Origin: Aphrophora alni
Lineage: Eukaryota > Arthropoda > Insecta > Hemiptera > Aphrophoridae
Direction of reading: 5' to 3'
Assembly: GCA_963513935.1 (NCBI GenBank)
Contig: OY740767.1
Span: 153,952,431 to 154,016,430 of the forward strand
Length of the DNA stretch: 64,000 bases
Both the position numbers and the translations under genes were made by a program. Shown piece after piece: positions 1 through 14,221 of this stretch (the stretch's first letter is position 1; every line of letters begins with the position of its first letter). The notes beneath the pieces were generated by a model. It saw only the letters and a program-made list of their open reading frames with translations. It was not told where the DNA came from and did not search any database.

Positions 1-2895
1 CTTCTAATACATAATATCCAAACAATAAAATAAGAACAATTCATTATGTTTAATTTTATAAAGGTAACATACCTTCTAATACATAATATCCAAACAATAA
101 AATAAGAACAATTCATTATGTTTAATTTTATAAAGGTAACAGACCTTCTAATACATAATATCCAAACAATAAAATAAGAACAATTCATTATGTTTAATTT
201 TATAAAGGTAACAGACTTTCTAATACATAATATCCATTCAATAAAATAAGAACAATTCATTATGTTTAATTTTATAAAGGTAACAGACCTTCTAATACAT
301 AATATCCAAACAATAAAATAAGAACAATTCATTATGTTTAATTTTATAAAGGTAACAGACTTTCTAATACATAATATCCATTCAATAAAATAAGAACAAT
401 TCATTATGTTTAATTTTATAAAGGTAACAGACCTTCTAATACATAATATCCAAACAATAAAATAAGAACAATTCATTATGTTTAATTTTATAAAGGTAAC
501 AGACCTTCTAAAACATAATACCCAAACAATAAAATAAGAACAATTCATTATGTTTAATTTTATAAAGGTAACAGACTTTCTAATACATAATACCCATACA
601 ATAAAATAAGAACAATTCATTATGTTTAATTTTATAAAGGTAACATACCTTCTAATACATAATACCCAAACAATAAAATAAGAACAATTCATTATGTTTA
701 ATTTTATAAAGGTAACATACCTTCTAATACATAATACCCAAACAATAAAATAAGAACAATTCATTATGTTTAATTTTATAAAGGTAACATACCTTCTAAT
801 ACATAATACCCAAACAATAAAATAAGAACAATTCATTATGTTTAATTTTATAAAGGTAACATACCTTCTAATACATAATACCCAAACAATAAAATAAGAA
901 CAATTCATTATGTTTAATTTTATAAAGGTAACATACCTTCTAATACATAATACCCAAACAATAAAATAAGAACAATTCATTATGTTTAATTTTATAAAGG
1001 TAACAGACCTTCTAATACATAATACCCAAACAATAAAATAAGAACAATTCATTATGTTTAATTTTATAAAGGTAACATACCTTCTAATACATAATACCCA
1101 AACAATAAAATAAGAACAATTCATTATGTTTAATTTTATAAAGGTAACATACCTTCTAATACATAATACCCATACAATAAAATAAGAACAATTCATTATG
1201 TTTAATTTTATAAAGGTAACAGACCTTCTAATACATAATACCCATACAATAAAATAAGAACAATTCATTATGTTTAATTTTATAAAGGTAACATACCTTC
1301 TAATACATAATACCCATACAATAAAATAAGAACAATTCATTATGTTTAATTTTATAAAGGTAACAGACCTTCTAATACATAATACCCATACAATAAAATA
1401 AGAACAATTCATTATGTTTAATTTTATAAAGGTAACAGACCTTCTAATACATAATACCCATACAATAAAATAAGAACAATTCATTATGTTTAATTTTATA
1501 AAGGTAACATACCTTCTAATACATAATACCCATACAATAAAATAAGAACAATTCATTATGTTTAATTTTATAAAGGTAACAGACCTTCTAATACATAATA
1601 CCCATACAATAAAATAAGAACAATTCATTATGTTTAATTTTATAAAGGTAACAGACCTTCTAATACATAATACCCATACAATAAAATAAGAACAATTCAT
1701 TATGTTTAATTTTATAAAGGTAACAGACCTTCTAATACATAATACCCATACAATAAAATAAGAACAATTCATTATGTTTAATTTTATAAAGGTAACATAC
1801 CTTCTAATACATAATACCCATACAATAAAATAAGAACAATTCATTATGTTTAATTTTATAAAGGTAACAGACCTTCTAAAACATAATACCCATACAATAA
1901 AATAAGAACAATTCATTATGTTTAATTTTATAAAGGTAACATACCTTCTAATACATAATACCCAAACAATAAAATAAGAACAATAATTCATTATGTTGAT
2001 TTTTATAAAGGTAACTGACCTTCTGCTACATAATCAACAAACATTAAACTTAGAACAATTCACTATGTTTAATTTTATAGAAGTAACAATCATTCTGCTA
2101 CATAATTAACACACATTAAATTAAGAACAATTCACTATGTTTAATTTTATAGAAGTAACAAACCTTCTGTTACATAATTAACAGATATTAAAATTAGAAC
2201 CATTCACTATGTTTAATTTTATAGAAGTAACAAACATTCTGCTACATAATTAACAGATATTAAACTTAGAACAATTCACTATGTTTAATTTTATAGAAGT
2301 AACAAACATTCTGCTACATAATTAACAGATATTAAACTTAGAACAATTCACTATGTTTAATTTTATAGGAGTAACCAACATTCTGCTACTTAATTAACAC
2401 ACATTAAACTAAGAACAATTCACTATGTTTAATTTTATAGAAGTAACCAACATTCTGTTACATAATTATCACACATTAAACTAAGAACAATTCACTATGT
2501 TTAATTTTTTAGAAGTAACAAACATTCTGTTACATAACTAACAGATATTAAATTAAGAACAATTTACTATGTTTAATTTTATTGAAGTAACAACCATTCT
2601 GTTACATAATTATCACACATTAAATTAAGAACAATTTACTATGTTTAATTTTATTGAAGTAACAAACATTCTGTTACATAATTATCACACATTAAATTAA
2701 GAACAATTTACTATGTTTAATTTTATAGAAGCAACAAACATTCTGTTACATAATTAAAACACATTAAATTAAGAACAATTTACTATGTTTAATTTTAAAG
2801 AAGTAACAAACATTCTGTTACATAATTAACACACATTAAACTAAAAACAATTCACTATGTTTAATTTTATGGAAGTAACAAACCTTCTATTACAT
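1..2895. repeat. 72-bp tandem satellite array
   Basis: About 40 head-to-tail units of 72 bp; the phase holds from 1 to 73 to 145 and still gives 72 at 2095 to 2167. Each unit carries the core AACAATTCAYTATGTTTAAT. From 1 to about 1985 the units are nearly identical, differing at a few sites (CATACC/CAGACC, ATATCC/ATACCC, CCAAAC/CCATAC). From about 1985 to 2890 they are clearly divergent, with CTGCTACATAATTAAC replacing CTAATACATAATACCC and ATAGAAGTAAC replacing ATAAAGGTAAC. The array runs off the left edge of the window. No open reading frame runs through it. A uniform core with a decayed edge is the pattern expected from unequal exchange. Confidence 0.97.
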
Positions 2896-4520
2896 TAAAA
2901 TTTCTACTGATAAAAAAGAGTTTTATTTTAATCATAAAAGAAAAGTATCAAATATATAAATCTATAGGAGTAGACGTTCTCGCATGAGCAGTAAAGACGA
3001 TCAGTGGTCTACTAGTTTATGATTCTGTTTTTGACCAAAGCTAAATATGTTTCAAAGAAACGTTTTATATTTAAAATTCAGTGGAAGAGTTCACGAGTTC
3101 TTCTAATCTTCTTCGTTATTTCAAACTGAGCAGATTTTTAAACATTAGGTAAGTATAAAATCTATACTAAAGCACAAGGACAGAGTTTATCCATAGCAAG
3201 TGTAAATTTAAGAAGTCATTGTTTTTCTCATGAACATGCTCTCGAGTCAGGGAGAATAGCGATCAAGCACTTCAGTGACAAATACACACAAATATATTTG
3301 TGCATGTTTCAATGTATGCGTGTATAATTAATTAGTTTTGTTTTATACTTAGTATTTAATTTGTAAAAGTGTTGATGCATCATTATAGATTTTTTATAAA
3401 ATTTGTATTAAAAAAAAAATCATTAATTATAATAATTGTCTTTCGATAATTTCTATCTCAACACATTATAACACCTATTATGTAGCTAATTTAACAATGA
3501 ATGTTGAATCTGAAATATTCGCCGGTGAAAGCTAGTTTTAAATGTGATTAAATTAATATGTAAAAATTATCAGAACCAACAATGTAAACAGTTCAATGTT
3601 AATTATTTGAACAGCTGATTTCAATTTCAGTCAAATGTAAGGTTACATTGTTGCGCAGTTCTTTATAAAAAAACACAACAAATTACACAACCTCAAAGAC
3701 TGCTACGCCGGAGTGGACTTGTTATTTTATCATACGTCCCTAATCCTAAGTAAACAGTCCAAGTCGTTTTGGGGGCGGTTTTTACATTGTTTTTGTCCGT
3801 ATAAACAAACATTTCGACAGAACAACAATGGAGGAAGTTGAAAAGAAAGAAAATGTTTTTAATCAGTTTAAAGTAAACAACCCTCATGCACGTGATACAA
3901 CGTACCCTCTGTAAAGTTATGTTTTCCTGGTTAAATATAAACAAGACGCTTCACCTGTGGCGTCATTTCTAACCCCCCACCCTCTTGTGTTGTTTATCAT
4001 TTTACTCCAGGTAAAGGATAAAGCTTAATTAAATTACATTTATTATATTTAACTGCATTTAAATAGTTAAAAGCTAAATTAATTATTGTATTAACAAATA
4101 TGTTTTGTTTATACTGAACAAGAAGGTGGTTACCATAGCAACCCACCAAGCCATACCCTACCTACCACCCCCACTCGTTCATTTGGCTTGTTGTTTCTTT
4201 ATCCTATCTATATAGCATAGAATGGTGACAATATAAACATTTTATATTACTTTACATTCGAAGTGAAATATTTAATCAAAAAAGTTATTTTTTAAGGGGA
4301 AAACCGGTGAGTGGGATTGGTTATAGAAAAATTAAAAAAACAAAAAATTAATTTTTAAAAGAAAATGTCAAAGTTATGGGAATTGACTAAAGATAACCTA
4401 AAATTATCAAGACAAGAGTTGTAATTACTGCTATTTTAAAATATTTAATTTCTTATAAAAACTAGTGATTCAGCATGATAAAAACATGGAAACCGAGTTT
4501 TGCTCTCTCTCATTTTTAAC
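2896..4520. other. AT-rich sequence, no gene recognised
   Basis: No coding region I can support. A weak relic of repeat family E (see 37790) may sit at 3914-3950 in reverse orientation. A reading frame on the minus strand at 3693-3944 has no recognisable domain and overlaps this repeat-like sequence. Confidence 0.5.
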
Positions 4521-4529
4521 ACCTACTGG

Positions 4530-5030
4530 TCATTCAAGGATATATCATTTCTTCTCAACTTCTTTCTCTGCTTTCCTCATCATTCGCTTAGATTGTGGTG
4601 TCTCTCTTTCAACGATCCATTTTCCGTTGCTGAGCTCTTGTTTCCTTCCCACAAGAACTTTAATTCAGAAAAAATCGTTCTCTAAATTATTTTCTATGTA
4701 GGCAGTCTTCGTCTGTAATTTCAAGTTTGTGGAGTTCTTCTCTCATCTGCTTAACGCACACTCCTTGGCCTTTCCAGTACTTTGTATTGTTTGTTAATTC
4801 TGGTGGGATCATACGCCAATAGAATTTCAGCTGTCATTTTGTGGTTGTGGTCTTCAAGTCTTGCACTTTTCTTCCATATAACCGGTTTAAGGAGGCTTTC
4901 CAAGTTGGTCAGTTTTACTGTTTCTATTCGGTACAAGATTATCAGTCTCACTATATTGTTGAAATGCTTTAGTTTGAGATTTGTTGTAAACATGGGGGGG
5001 GAGTTCAGTGCTTCGATATTGTTCATAATA
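4530..5030 (-). mobile_element. degenerate RTE-type LINE, C-terminal end of polyprotein
   Basis: Read on the minus strand and allowing frame changes, the translation resembles the tail of RTE-type non-LTR retrotransposon polyproteins, the part after the reverse transcriptase. One piece reads roughly QMREELHKLEITDEDCLHRK, the conserved stretch that usually follows an R-R-W or R-P-x-x-R-W motif. Further downstream comes a basic tail with KWIVERETPQSKRMM. The frame is broken several times and there is no RT active site here, so this is a 5'-truncated, dead copy. The assignment rests on recalled family patterns; a translated search would settle it. Confidence 0.45.
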
Positions 5031-5379
5031 CTAAAATGCTACTATTGCTAATACAATTATCTTTAATTTTGGCTAAAAGACGAGAGTCTTGTATATTTTG
5101 GTTCGGTTTAAAAGCTAAATAAAATTGGCTTTAAATTAATTTTTAAGATCAAATTGAGTATATAGGTATTTTGTCACGCAAGTGGGGGGGGGAGGTGTAA
5201 TTTTTATGACACAATTATATTAGAGCAAAACTTTTTCTGAAAAAAAAAGAAAAAAAAAAAAGAAATCTTGACCCGGAAATGGGTTTACTGTCAAGTTCTG
5301 TCAGTAAGTTATGTACTTACCAACGTAAGATTACAAAATTATAATTATTATTTAACGGATTAACCGATTGAGTTGAAAT

Positions 5380-5675
5380 TTCTTACGGTACTCAAAAATG
5401 TAAACACCTAGTTTGTAAAAATAATCAACTAGTTCTATTGTAATCCGTTTCAAAATGGTGGCCATTAAATATTAAAAAAAATTAACATATTGAAATTATT
5501 TTCGTTTAAATTTTTGAAGTGGCCGCCATTTTGAAATGGATTATAGGGCTTTAGATTGCGTTCTAGAGAAATAAATTTCAAAATAACGACAGTGGGTTTC
5601 CGGATACATATTGGTAGGAACGTTTTCATTATTGTAATCATCCCCTGAATTATCTCCGCACCCTGTATAGTAATG
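5380..5675. repeat. dispersed repeat with internal inverted repeat (family C-like)
   Basis: Two arms, 5441-5463 and 5521-5543, are reverse complements with about three mismatches (TAATCCGTTTCAAAATGG against CCATTTTGAAATGGATTA). The segment ends in CACCCTGTATA at about 5662-5672, the reverse complement of the ACAGGGTG start seen in the copies at 19755 and 47299. This suggests a short non-autonomous transposon relic. Its left end is not defined. Confidence 0.45.
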
Positions 5676-6000
5676 AAAAGTTTTCAATTATAAAACGGTT
5701 GTTCAAAGCGTATTAATTTATGTAAATACATATTCATTTTCGTCAACTGAGAAGCGTCAATTTAAAAGAAGAAGACGACGTCAACTGCAGTCTGTTCAGT
5801 TCTGATTGATTGTAGAACTCAATTCTTTCATTACACTTTTACTACTATGTGGAAGTCAAAAATTATGTTATGAGAAAAAAGAAAAACATTATAATCCACA
5901 ATAGTTGTTTTTGTCAAAACTACTTTCAACCTTTAAATCATATTGGTTAACATCAATATGTAGTAAGTACAGGTATTCCAGCTGGCTCTTTCTTATTGTA

Positions 6001-6125
6001 GTCTTGGGTTAGATCCCTCTCTTTCGACCAACTATTGTTCTCTGACGGTATTATAAGATTCGAAGTCTACGCTCTTTTCTTCTTTTTTTTAAAGACATGG
6101 ATGACCGAGAGGTTTTCACCTCTAA
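6001..6125 (+). repeat. dispersed repeat family B copy
   Basis: Shares CTTGGGTTAGATCCCTCTCT with the copies near 25230 (reverse), 39880, 51590 and 61180, and then a downstream block like GATGACCGAGAGGTTTT that is also found near 44140 and 61320. Translated on the plus strand the core reads LGLDPSLS, so the family may derive from a coding sequence. No intact frame remains. Confidence 0.55.
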
Positions 6126-6129
6126 AAAA

Positions 6130-9100
6130 AAAAAAAAGAAAAGAAAATGGTAGCATAAGTTTTTCAATTTTATAGTTTGATTATTGCTGATTTTCTGTAA
6201 TAGTTTACAGTTTAAATTTCTACTAATAGATGCCAACTCTGTGTGGCCGTTTTTTTGACATGTATGCCTTGACTTTGCCAGAAATGACTGTCTGTGAGTT
6301 GTCATCTTACATTATTATTCTTTGTAAGGCTGAAGGCTTACAAGGGATTATTAGTAACTGCAAGCAGATTATGTTATCCTGTTACTCAATACCAAGGAAA
6401 ACCACAACACTCTCCAATTCTGTCAGTCCTAACCAATCAATAAGGCGGAGTGAGTGGTTTATACGACAAGAATGATCAGTGTTTAGAACGCTTTTTGAGT
6501 AGCTTTGAACAACATTTTCTCCTCTAGATTTCATAAAATTTGTTTAATTTTATTCAAATTTTAAATAACGTTGTTTTATCAACATCTTTGACAAGTTCGT
6601 TAACTACAAAACTAGATAAAATAGTTTCAATCCATTCTGGAGTTATTACTTGTTTTTTAAAAAAGACAACGGATAAGATAGACTGAAAAAGAAGCATTTT
6701 AAACAGATGTTTGTATATTTTAATATCCCATATCGCTTGTCTAACGTTGGCACACTCTATTTATGAATCACTTATATTGATGGACAACAGATTTCACTGT
6801 CAAAACTACTTTTTTTAAGTTCAAAACTCGTTGCACACAAATGCTAAGGCGCAGGGTATACACTTCGCATAACACATCTGCCACACTGGTGTTGTATATC
6901 TAAGCGCCGTTTCTACTTTCAAAACAAGACAGTTAATTCTGTAATTCCTTTTCTCGTATCATCCCTTAGTATATCGTAAACCGAGTTATTAATGACAGTA
7001 ATCAGGGTTCATTTTAGTTTTTCCTACTTACTCTCAATTACTCGCGATTTGACACAATGGGTTTGGATTAGTTTACTTCAAAACTTAGAAAACCTTTTTC
7101 TTCAAATCGGTATAGTCAATTTTGAGAAATTACCTCTTTTTTTCAAAGCTTTTAATATTTATTTTATGTATATATTTATTTTATATGTCTTAAATCCCTT
7201 TAGGTTACTTTTTTATTTCTTTTAAGACAAAAAATAATGGAATCTTACTTTTCTACTAATAAGAATCATTTTCCGCCTTTATACATAAAAGCTCGTAACT
7301 TTCGGCTCTTCAGGCTCAAATTAACTATTTGGCTTCAACATTTTGGATATTTTCCTTTTAATTACATTCTTGTAACCAGTTTTCTCTCATTTTTTGTTAC
7401 ACTACATCGAAAATTAATTTTAAAACTATTGTTTCAACAAATTTTATAAGCAAATTATTTTGTATTAATTTCTAAAAAAGCAATAAAATACATAAAGTGA
7501 AATGAATATTGTATTTCTTGGATATTTTCTAAAACGCAGAGTCTCCATGTTGGTTGTAACCTCTTTGTGTTCTATATTTCCCTGATATGCAATAAACAGG
7601 TAGAGGTTCAACTCAAGGTGAATGCTTCCCCGGAGAATCAATATGTTACTACAACCAAACAGCATGTCAGCCGTTATTAAATGTAGAATGAAATACGGTT
7701 CTTCTGTAACGGGTCGGACAATGTATGTACACGGGGTTTTTTTTAAATTTTTATTCCCCTCCCCCCTGTTGTTTAAAGGCGAGATACCTCCCTGTTATCA
7801 TCACCCCCACATGGTCTGAAGAGAACAAGAGTTAGTCAAGAGAGAGACCTGTTAGTAAAGATGAAACACGAGGTTAGATGAAGAAAGGTCCTGAGGACTA
7901 TTTTTAATTTTTTTAAATGGCAGTCACTAAAAACCGTCATTGCACTGTTCCAAAGAACAGACGAGTTCTCCACAGTATTGATGTGAACGAGCCATAACGA
8001 GCAATCGTTTTAAAATGTCAAATAAAATTTAGTCTCTCTCTTCCTACCGGATGTTTTAACCTGACCTACAAAATAAACTTCCTCCTCGTATAATGTTTTC
8101 ATGTATATACTTTTTAAAATACCATTTCCAATTTTATAAATGCTTAAACGGAATTAAATTATGTTTAGATAAGAGTTTCATTATTTTCTAGCCCGAGATT
8201 TCCTCTAAAGCGTGACATAACTAATATAACAGCAGTCGAATCGTCTACGCTTTCATCTAACACTCTAAAACCATAGGTTGCCACAAATGACTGGTCGAGC
8301 ATTTCTAAATCACGGAGTTTAAATACAAAGTTGTCCACGGGTATTTTGCTATTTTAAACTGTTATCCTGGACGTAAATAACTTCTACATATTTATTAAAA
8401 ACTTACCATTTTATGTTGGTAAGGGATACAAATCTGACATTTGTGTATATTATGTGTCAGATCTGCAGAAACATAAGTGATTAAAGTTTGTAGAGTTTTA
8501 TTTACATCTAAGACAACCGTTTAAAAAAAAGCAACATGTTTGTGGTACAGTCTGTATTAAACGATTTTAGGAAACTCGGTCAAAATCATTAATGGCGACC
8601 TCTGTTTTTTGGATTATTTAACGTGTCGTAAAACACGAATTAAAAGGAAAATTTCGTCCGAAAAGTGTTTGTTACATTTGTGTCGTATCGAGCACAAACA
8701 CAAAAACCACATTGAAAGATTTTATAGCGAAGTCTACTATTGTCATTGGAAAGCTAGATTTTACCATCCAATCACTATGTTTCTTACAAAAACATTATTG
8801 GAAAATTCAACACAGGAACCGTTTGATACAGTTTGATTTTGTAATTATCTTATTGTCAAATAGGTAATTCGAATACCTTATTAAAAACATTAAAACAAAT
8901 TCTAAAATAAATGTTATTTTGGTGTTCCATCACCACACTTGCACTTCTCGTTCTTACCTACGTAATTAACCCCTTTGACGTTTATTGCTCTCAAAGCGAC
9001 AAACCTTCATTCCCTTTTAACCTATAAATATTTCCAAAACTTGTGTCGAGTCAGAGTTCATCCTCCCGTGGGATACTTGAACTTATTGCACAAACTTTCT

Positions 9101-10630
9101 CTCGTTCCAGTGTTAAACGTGTATAAATACAAATTTATGTTTTTAATATTATATTTTGTTGACAGGATTTCTTTTGACGATTTTTGTATATACGGTATTT
9201 TACTTATCTTGATCTGCAATCTTAGTCGATAAATTAATGATATGAAGGAATTTGTACGATAACAAACTGTTATAATCCATAATGATTGTACATTTCACAA
9301 CTAGTTTCAACCTTTCAGTACTTTGTTTTTATCTTTGTATTCAATTGTTGTATTTTTATTATTTTGGATTAGTTTATCATTTATCAGTATCAGTATCATT
9401 ATTGTCATCACACCTACCTTCCTCTAGGTGACACTAAGTTCTTAATGACCTTTAATGTTGAATATGGACCAGCCATGTTCTTGAATATGGAGTTTCAACA
9501 AGAAATATCTGCTTTAACATTTAATATTTAAAAATATATATTTTATAATTTGTAAAAAACAGAAAATCATTACGACGATTGTGACTGTTTACCTTCCTGC
9601 CATTAGATAAATAGTGTTAAGAATGTTCTACAAATTTGAACGTTTATGAACAAATTGCAACGTGTTACGTTCCGATATTGTGGGTAAGATTTCGGACGGC
9701 TGTTACTTTAATCATTTCATTTCATTCAAATTTAAGAATATCGGAATGTCGATGCAGGTAAATTCAGTTTTCTAAGGTTTAGACGCTTTGTTGGTTTAGA
9801 CGCTTGTTGTGGCTTACCCTGTTTACTGAGGGCTAGGGAAGCATAACTTCATAGAGGTTAAACTACTACCCGATGTTTACGGTGATTTAAAAACTGTATA
9901 AATACAAGGAATTATTGAAGGGATGTTGTGAAGATTATTTACAGGAAAACAATATTTTATTCAAAACGAGACGTACCCTACATATTTTCATTGTTAACCC
10001 TTTAGACGTATATATTTTTATGGTTAACACTTACGAACCTATGGATTATTATGTTTAATCATTTCGAACATTTAAATGTTTTGGATATCGAAATAATTAG
10101 CAAATAATGATTTTCGATTAATCGAACGTTGGAATTTTATGGATAGAATTCCGGCGTCCAATTTTTTAGATGTTAAGATTTTTTTTAAAGTATAAAATAC
10201 ATATTAATCCTACAATATTTTATTTCCATTGGATGCGTTATTTATTTCGATGTATTGATAGAAACTAAAACATACGAAGTTAAAGTCAGTATATACCTAT
10301 ATTTAATAAAAAAGTTTATGGAGGAAAATTCTTAAAATTGTTTTGATTTTGTTGAACATTCAATTTGAGACGTATCCATGTTTGTGTTAAGCATTTGTTT
10401 ACTCTGAATTTTTCTATCAAAATTTGAAAAACATTTTTGAAAATTAAATTGATAAGTTAGGTTTCTAATTTTTGTAATATAATTTATTTTGGTTTCTATA
10501 TGCTATTATTAAATTAATTTATGTTATAGAGCTTGTTACAAACATTAAAGATATTGAATTTTGATTAAAAATAACAATGAAATGAAATTCTGTTCAAAAA
10601 GGCTACAAAAACATAGGCCAGAAGTCGAAA
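6130..10630. other. long AT-rich stretch without recognised gene
   Basis: Several short frames of 65-85 codons exist on both strands (for example 8609-8836 and 8975-9232), but none shows a domain, a signal peptide with a processed region, or matched splice sites that I could recognise. Base composition and stop density are those of unconstrained AT-rich DNA. I see no tandem repeat here. Confidence 0.5.
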
Positions 10631-10634
10631 GTAA

Positions 10635-12984
10635 TTAAATTTTATTTATCTCTTCAATTCTTTGTTTTGTTAAGTTTATAGGATTGAATTATAATTTATA
10701 ATAGGCACATTTATTTTTAATGTGCCTATTGTATTTGACTTGTTGTATATTAATGTGTCGTTGTTATACAAATGTATATTTGTATTTTAACTCTACAATT
10801 GTTTGTTTTGATAACTTTATAGGATTGTATTATAATTTATTGTAATGTACCTATTGTATTTGACTTGTATATTACTGTGACGTTGTTATACAAATGTATA
10901 TTTGTATTTAACTCTACAATTGTTTGTTTTGTTAACTTGATAAGATTGTATCATAATTTATTGTAATGTGCCTATTGTATTTGAATTGTTGTATATTAAT
11001 GTGACGTTGTCATACAAATGTATATTTGTATTTATCTCTACAATTCTTTGTTTTGTTAAGGTTATAAGATTGTATTATAATTTATTGTAATGTGCTTATT
11101 GCATTTGACTTGTTGTATATTAATGTGACGTTGTTATACAAATGTATATTTGTATTTATCTCTACAATTCTTTGCTTTGTTAAGTTTATAAGATTGTATT
11201 ATAATTTATTTTAATGTGCCTATTGTATTTGACGTGTTGTATATTAATGTGAAGTTGTTGTACAAATGTATATTTGTATTTATCTCTACAATTCTTTGTT
11301 TTGTTAAGTTTATAAGATTGTATTATAATTTATTGTAATGTGCCTATTGTATTTGACTTGTATATTAATGTAAAGTTGTTGTACAAATGTATATTTGTAT
11401 TTATCTCTACAATTCTTTGTTTTGTTACGTTTATAAGATTGTATTATAATTTATTGTAATGTGCCTATTGTATTTGTCGTGTTGTATATTAATGAGACGT
11501 TGTTATACAAATGTATATTTGTATTTAACTCTACAATTGTTTGTTTTGTTATGTCTATAAGATTGAATTATAATTTATTGTAATGTGCCTATTGTATTTG
11601 ACTTGTATATTAACGTGAAGTTGTTGTACAAATATATATTTGTATTTAACTCTACAATTGTTTGTTTTGTTATGTCTATAAGATTGTATTATAATTTATT
11701 GTAATGTGTCTATTGTATTTGACGTGTTGTATATTAATGTGACGTTGTTATACAAATGTATATTTGTATTTAACTCAACAATTCTTTGTTTTATTAAGTT
11801 TATAAGATAGAATTATAATTTATTGTAATGTGTCTATTGTATTTGACGTGTTGTATATTAATGTGAAGTTGTTGTACAAATGTATATTTGTATTTATCTC
11901 TACATATCTTTGTTTTGTTAAGTTTATAAGATTGAATTATATTTTATTGTAATGTGTCTATTGTATTTGACGTGTTGTATATTAATGTGACGTTGTTATA
12001 CAAATGTATATTTGTATTTAACTCAACAATTCTTTGTTTTATTAAGTTTATAAGATAGAATTATAATTTATTGTAATGTGTCTATTGTATTTGACGTGTT
12101 GTATATTAATGTGAAGTTGTTGTACAAATGTATATTTGTATTTATCTCTACATATCTTTGTTTTGTTAAGTTTATAAGATTGTATTATAATTTATTGTAA
12201 TGTGCCTATTGTATTTGACTTGTTAATGTGACGTTGTTATACAAATGTATATTTGTATTTAACTCTACAATTGTTTGTTTTTTTAAGTTTATAAAATTGT
12301 ATTTTAATTTATTGTAAAGTGCCAATTGTATTTGACTTGTTGTATATTAATATGACGTTGTTATACAAATGTATATTTGTATTTAACTCTACAATTGTTT
12401 GTTTTGTTAAGTTTATAAGATTGTATTATAATTTATTGTAATGTGCCTATTGTATTTGACTTGTTATATATTAATGTGACGTTGTTATACAAATGTATAT
12501 TTGTATTTATCTCTACAATTCTTTCTTTTGTTAAGGTTATAAGATTGAATTATAATTTATTGTAATGTGCCTATTGTATTTGACTTGTTATATATTAATG
12601 TGACGTTGTTATACAAATGTATATTTGTATTTATCTCTACAATTCTTTGTTTTGTTAAGTTTATAAGATTGTATTATAATTTATTGTAATGTGCCTATTG
12701 TATTTGACTTGTTATATATTAATGTGACGTTGTTATACAAATGTATATTTGTATTTATCTCTACAATTCTTTGTTTTGTTAAGGTTATAAGATTGAATTA
12801 TAATTTATTGTAATGTGCCTATTGTATTTGACTTGTTGTATATTAATGTGACGTTGTTATACAAATGTATATTTGTATTTATCTCTAAAATTCTTTGTTT
12901 TGTTAAGTTTATAAGATTGTATTATAATTTATTGTAATGTGCCTATTGTATTTGACTTGTTAATGTGACGTTGTTATACAAATG
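10635..12984. repeat. 124-bp tandem satellite array
   Basis: About 19 units. The marker ACAAATGTATATTTGT recurs at 10768, 10890, 11014, 11138, 11262, 11383, 11507, 11628 and 11752, spacings of 121-124 bp, and continues at that period to the end of the array. Units differ by small indels (loss of GTTGTATA) and by substitutions. Each carries a near-palindrome with arms ACAAAT/ATTTGT, and the run TTGTAATGTGCCTATTGTA. The last unit stops inside the palindrome at about 12984, where unrelated sequence begins. No coding frame. Confidence 0.96.
10700..10730. repeat. 12-bp perfect hairpin at start of 124-bp array
   Basis: AATAGGCACATT at 10700-10711 pairs with AATGTGCCTATT at 10719-10730 across a 7-nt loop. 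The right arm is the array's own unit sequence. The left arm is an inverted copy found only here. Confidence 0.8.
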
Positions 12985-12997
12985 AATGCCCTTTCTA

Positions 12998-13020
12998 ACT
13001 GACCATCTAGTTGGTCAGTT
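12998..13020. repeat. 9-bp hairpin just right of the 124-bp array
   Basis: AACTGACCA at 12998-13006 pairs with TGGTCAGTT at 13012-13020 across a 5-nt loop. It lies about 14 bp beyond the last satellite unit. Function unknown. Confidence 0.6.
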
Positions 13021-13599
13021 ACTAAGTAGCTAGCTGCCTAACTGATTTGACAGACAACCTGCCTACATGATAAAGAAATGGCATGAGGCTCTCAATAGTA
13101 TCGTCGGGCATGATATTATATCTGACAGGACGTAAGTTAACTTTAAAGTTTCACACCAGTGAGTACATGATGACAGCTTGTACTCCCACTTTAACAACCA
13201 TATAGGTGTTCAATTAACCCAGGATCGTTAGTAGGATGATGAAAGACAGAGACTCATGGGAGGCAGTACAATGGTACACTGTAGAGGACGGGACAATTGG
13301 CAAGAAATATATAATTGGCGAGAAAGAAGATGAACTCTTAAATTAAGACTTCCAAGTAGGCTGAAACATTATGCAGGGGGTTTGTAGAGGGGGGGGGGTT
13401 TAACAGGTACGAGTCTGGCATTATCAGTATTGCTGCTGTAGACTTTCCTCTTCTTGATATCTCACCCCTGCCTACTTAACATCTAAGCGGATTGTGTCTA
13501 CCTAACTATATGACTGTACAACTTCTTACTTGTAAAAAAACAAGCATCAATTTTTTGACAAAAAACATAAGATACATTTTTTAGGCAGTCAGTATGGCT

Positions 13600-13885
13600 C
13601 GTGCTATATCTGACGAACAATCCTCAAAAGTATTACCTGTCTCGACGATTTTTGTTTTTCATCATCAGATCCTTTGCTTTAGTCAATTCTGTGTGGGTTT
13701 CATTGGATCGACATATTTAAAATATTTAATAGAATCTATTGAAATTGAATTAAAAAAAACAACATATTTTTAACAGATGTAGTTTGTATGGAATTTTACA
13801 AGGAAATCAACATACGATGTATTGAGCCCGAATATCTGATGATGACAGGTAAAAACTGTTGAAACCCGTAATACTATTAGGTTAT
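13600..13885. repeat. inverted pair of GATGATG-hairpin-GAAAC-like motifs
   Basis: Plus strand 13836-13866 reads CTGATGATGACAG, a short loop, then CTGTTGAAACCC. Minus strand 13670-13635 reads CTGATGATGAAAA and then TCGTCGAGACAGG. The two are followed by related sequence (GGTAATACTTTTGAGG against CGTAATACTATTAGG). They therefore look like two diverged copies of one repeat end in opposite orientation, about 170 bp apart. The same kind of motif lies downstream of the Penelope-like ORF at 15046. Confidence 0.4.
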
Positions 13886-14221
13886 TTGAGTAATCAAATA
13901 ACATGAAACATTTTAAGTAATCATTTAATTAATTAACCAGTGAATTCCGTTTACAAGTTTCAAAATGACGGCTTTGCTAAATATTAAAATAAATCATATC
14001 TCAGTTACTTCCAACCACCTTCTAAAAGAATGACAAAAAACAATATAAGTTAAAATAGAATTCGTGTGTAAGCTTATTAAATTTTTAGTTTTTAAAGGAA
14101 AGGATGTAGTTAACCAATGAATTTATTACGCGATATGTTTGTTGCCATCATAACGGAGGAGTAGAATGAGAAGTGTATTATTTAATTGGAAGGATACGAA
14201 ACGTCAGGTTTTGTTTATTCA

